Below are positions 63,710 through 64,000 of a DNA stretch of 64,000 nucleotides, piece after piece. Under the pieces are notes generated by a model. It saw nothing but the letters and a program-made list of their open reading frames with translations, made no database searches and had not been told where the DNA came from. This stretch comes from Granulosicoccus sp045106195 (lineage in GTDB: Bacteria; Pseudomonadota; Gammaproteobacteria; Granulosicoccales; Granulosicoccaceae), in assembly GCA_045106195.1 (NCBI GenBank), contig JBGCEH010000059.1, positions 176,759 through 240,758 on the forward strand, written 5' to 3'. Each line of letters begins with the position of its first letter. The first letter of the stretch is position 1. The position numbers and the translations under genes are program-made.

Positions 63710-64000
63710 TCCGGATATCCTGCGCAGCAAGACCCAACAGATCCTGCACCACACTGATCGGTTGAGTGCGAAGCACAATTTGAAATCTGATGATCTTGAG
63801 AAGAATGAGGACTTGGCAAATATCGTTCTTATGGATCTGCAACAGGCGATTCAAGGCTGCATTGATCTTGCTATCCACGCTTGCGTTGATGAAGAACTGG
63901 GCGCGCCGTCGACTGCCGCGCAGGCGTTTTTGTTGTTAGCAAACCATGGCCGCCTGGACTCGGTGCTCGCCGATAGACTAACTCGCGCTGCAGGATTGAG
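63669..64000 (+). CDS. hepT: HepT-like HEPN RNase toxin, truncated by the window end
   Basis: An ATG at 63669 opens MNTWDEDWRSPLVDPDILRS, and the frame continues to the window edge (about 110 codons). The helical sequence with HHTDRLSAKHNLKSD, DLANIVLMDLQQAIQGCIDL and FLLLANHGRL fits the HEPN/DUF86 fold of HepT. The catalytic RX4-6H/Y motif should lie just beyond 64000, so activity cannot be checked. It overlaps mntA by 41 bases. An internal TTG at 63702 is another possible start. Confidence 0.8.
   Translation, partial: MNTWDEDWRSPLVDPDILRSKTQQILHHTDRLSAKHNLKSDDLEKNEDLANIVLMDLQQAIQGCIDLAIHACVDEELGAPSTAAQAFLLLANHGRLDSVLADRLTRAAGL

Overview
The window reads as chromosomal DNA of a free-living, probably marine gammaproteobacterium. 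The evidence is the gene order gmk-rpoZ-spoT-(ridA)-recG, the sucABCD/lpd set, the envC-ctpA pair, outer-membrane phospholipase A and YchJ/DUF1244/DUF3301-type housekeeping genes. The many transporters would suit a large genome such as a Granulosicoccus-like organism, but that placement is a guess. I saw no rRNA, tRNA, CRISPR array or intact insertion sequence.

Layout. 1-9.3 kb (minus strand): a dual GGDEF/EAL protein, then recG, ridA, spoT, rpoZ and gmk. 9.5-20 kb: a mixed block with a thioredoxin-like protein, a glycosyltransferase, an MBL-fold hydrolase, PldA, a GMC oxidoreductase, a PAP2 phosphatase, an AstE/aspartoacylase-like peptidase, a dicarboxylate symporter, and a RimK-type ATP-grasp ligase fused to an RCK_C (TrkA-C) domain. 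20.3-31.3 kb: a TCA block read leftwards (isocitrate-dehydrogenase-like gene, sucA, sucB, lpdA, sucC, sucD), interrupted between sucB and lpdA by an oppositely oriented SnoaL-like gene. 31.3-43 kb: small conserved unknowns, then lipid genes (fadD, thioesterase, Nudix, an LplT/PlsC fusion), a cold-shock protein, pepN and a possible membrane metalloprotease. 43.2-46 kb: envC and ctpA, closed by a clear terminator. 46.1-56.4 kb: an iron-dependent alcohol dehydrogenase joined to a dipeptide/oligopeptide-type ABC transporter, with more transporters and a separate substrate-binding protein.

56.4-64 kb is the accessory end. It holds a secreted discoidin/Ig protein with three cysteine-rich repeats that I cannot assign, three decayed genes (FG-GAP protein, PhnY-type aldehyde dehydrogenase, sugar-phosphate isomerase), an intact two-gene arsenate-resistance operon (GAPDH plus ArsJ), and at the edge a MntA/HepT (MNT-HEPN) toxin-antitoxin pair cut by the window end. 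The pseudogenes around intact defence and detoxification genes suggest a gene-turnover hotspot.

The best candidates for something new are the cysteine-rich triplicated domain, the RimK-RCK_C fusion and the divergent isocitrate-dehydrogenase-like enzyme. None is a proven new system.
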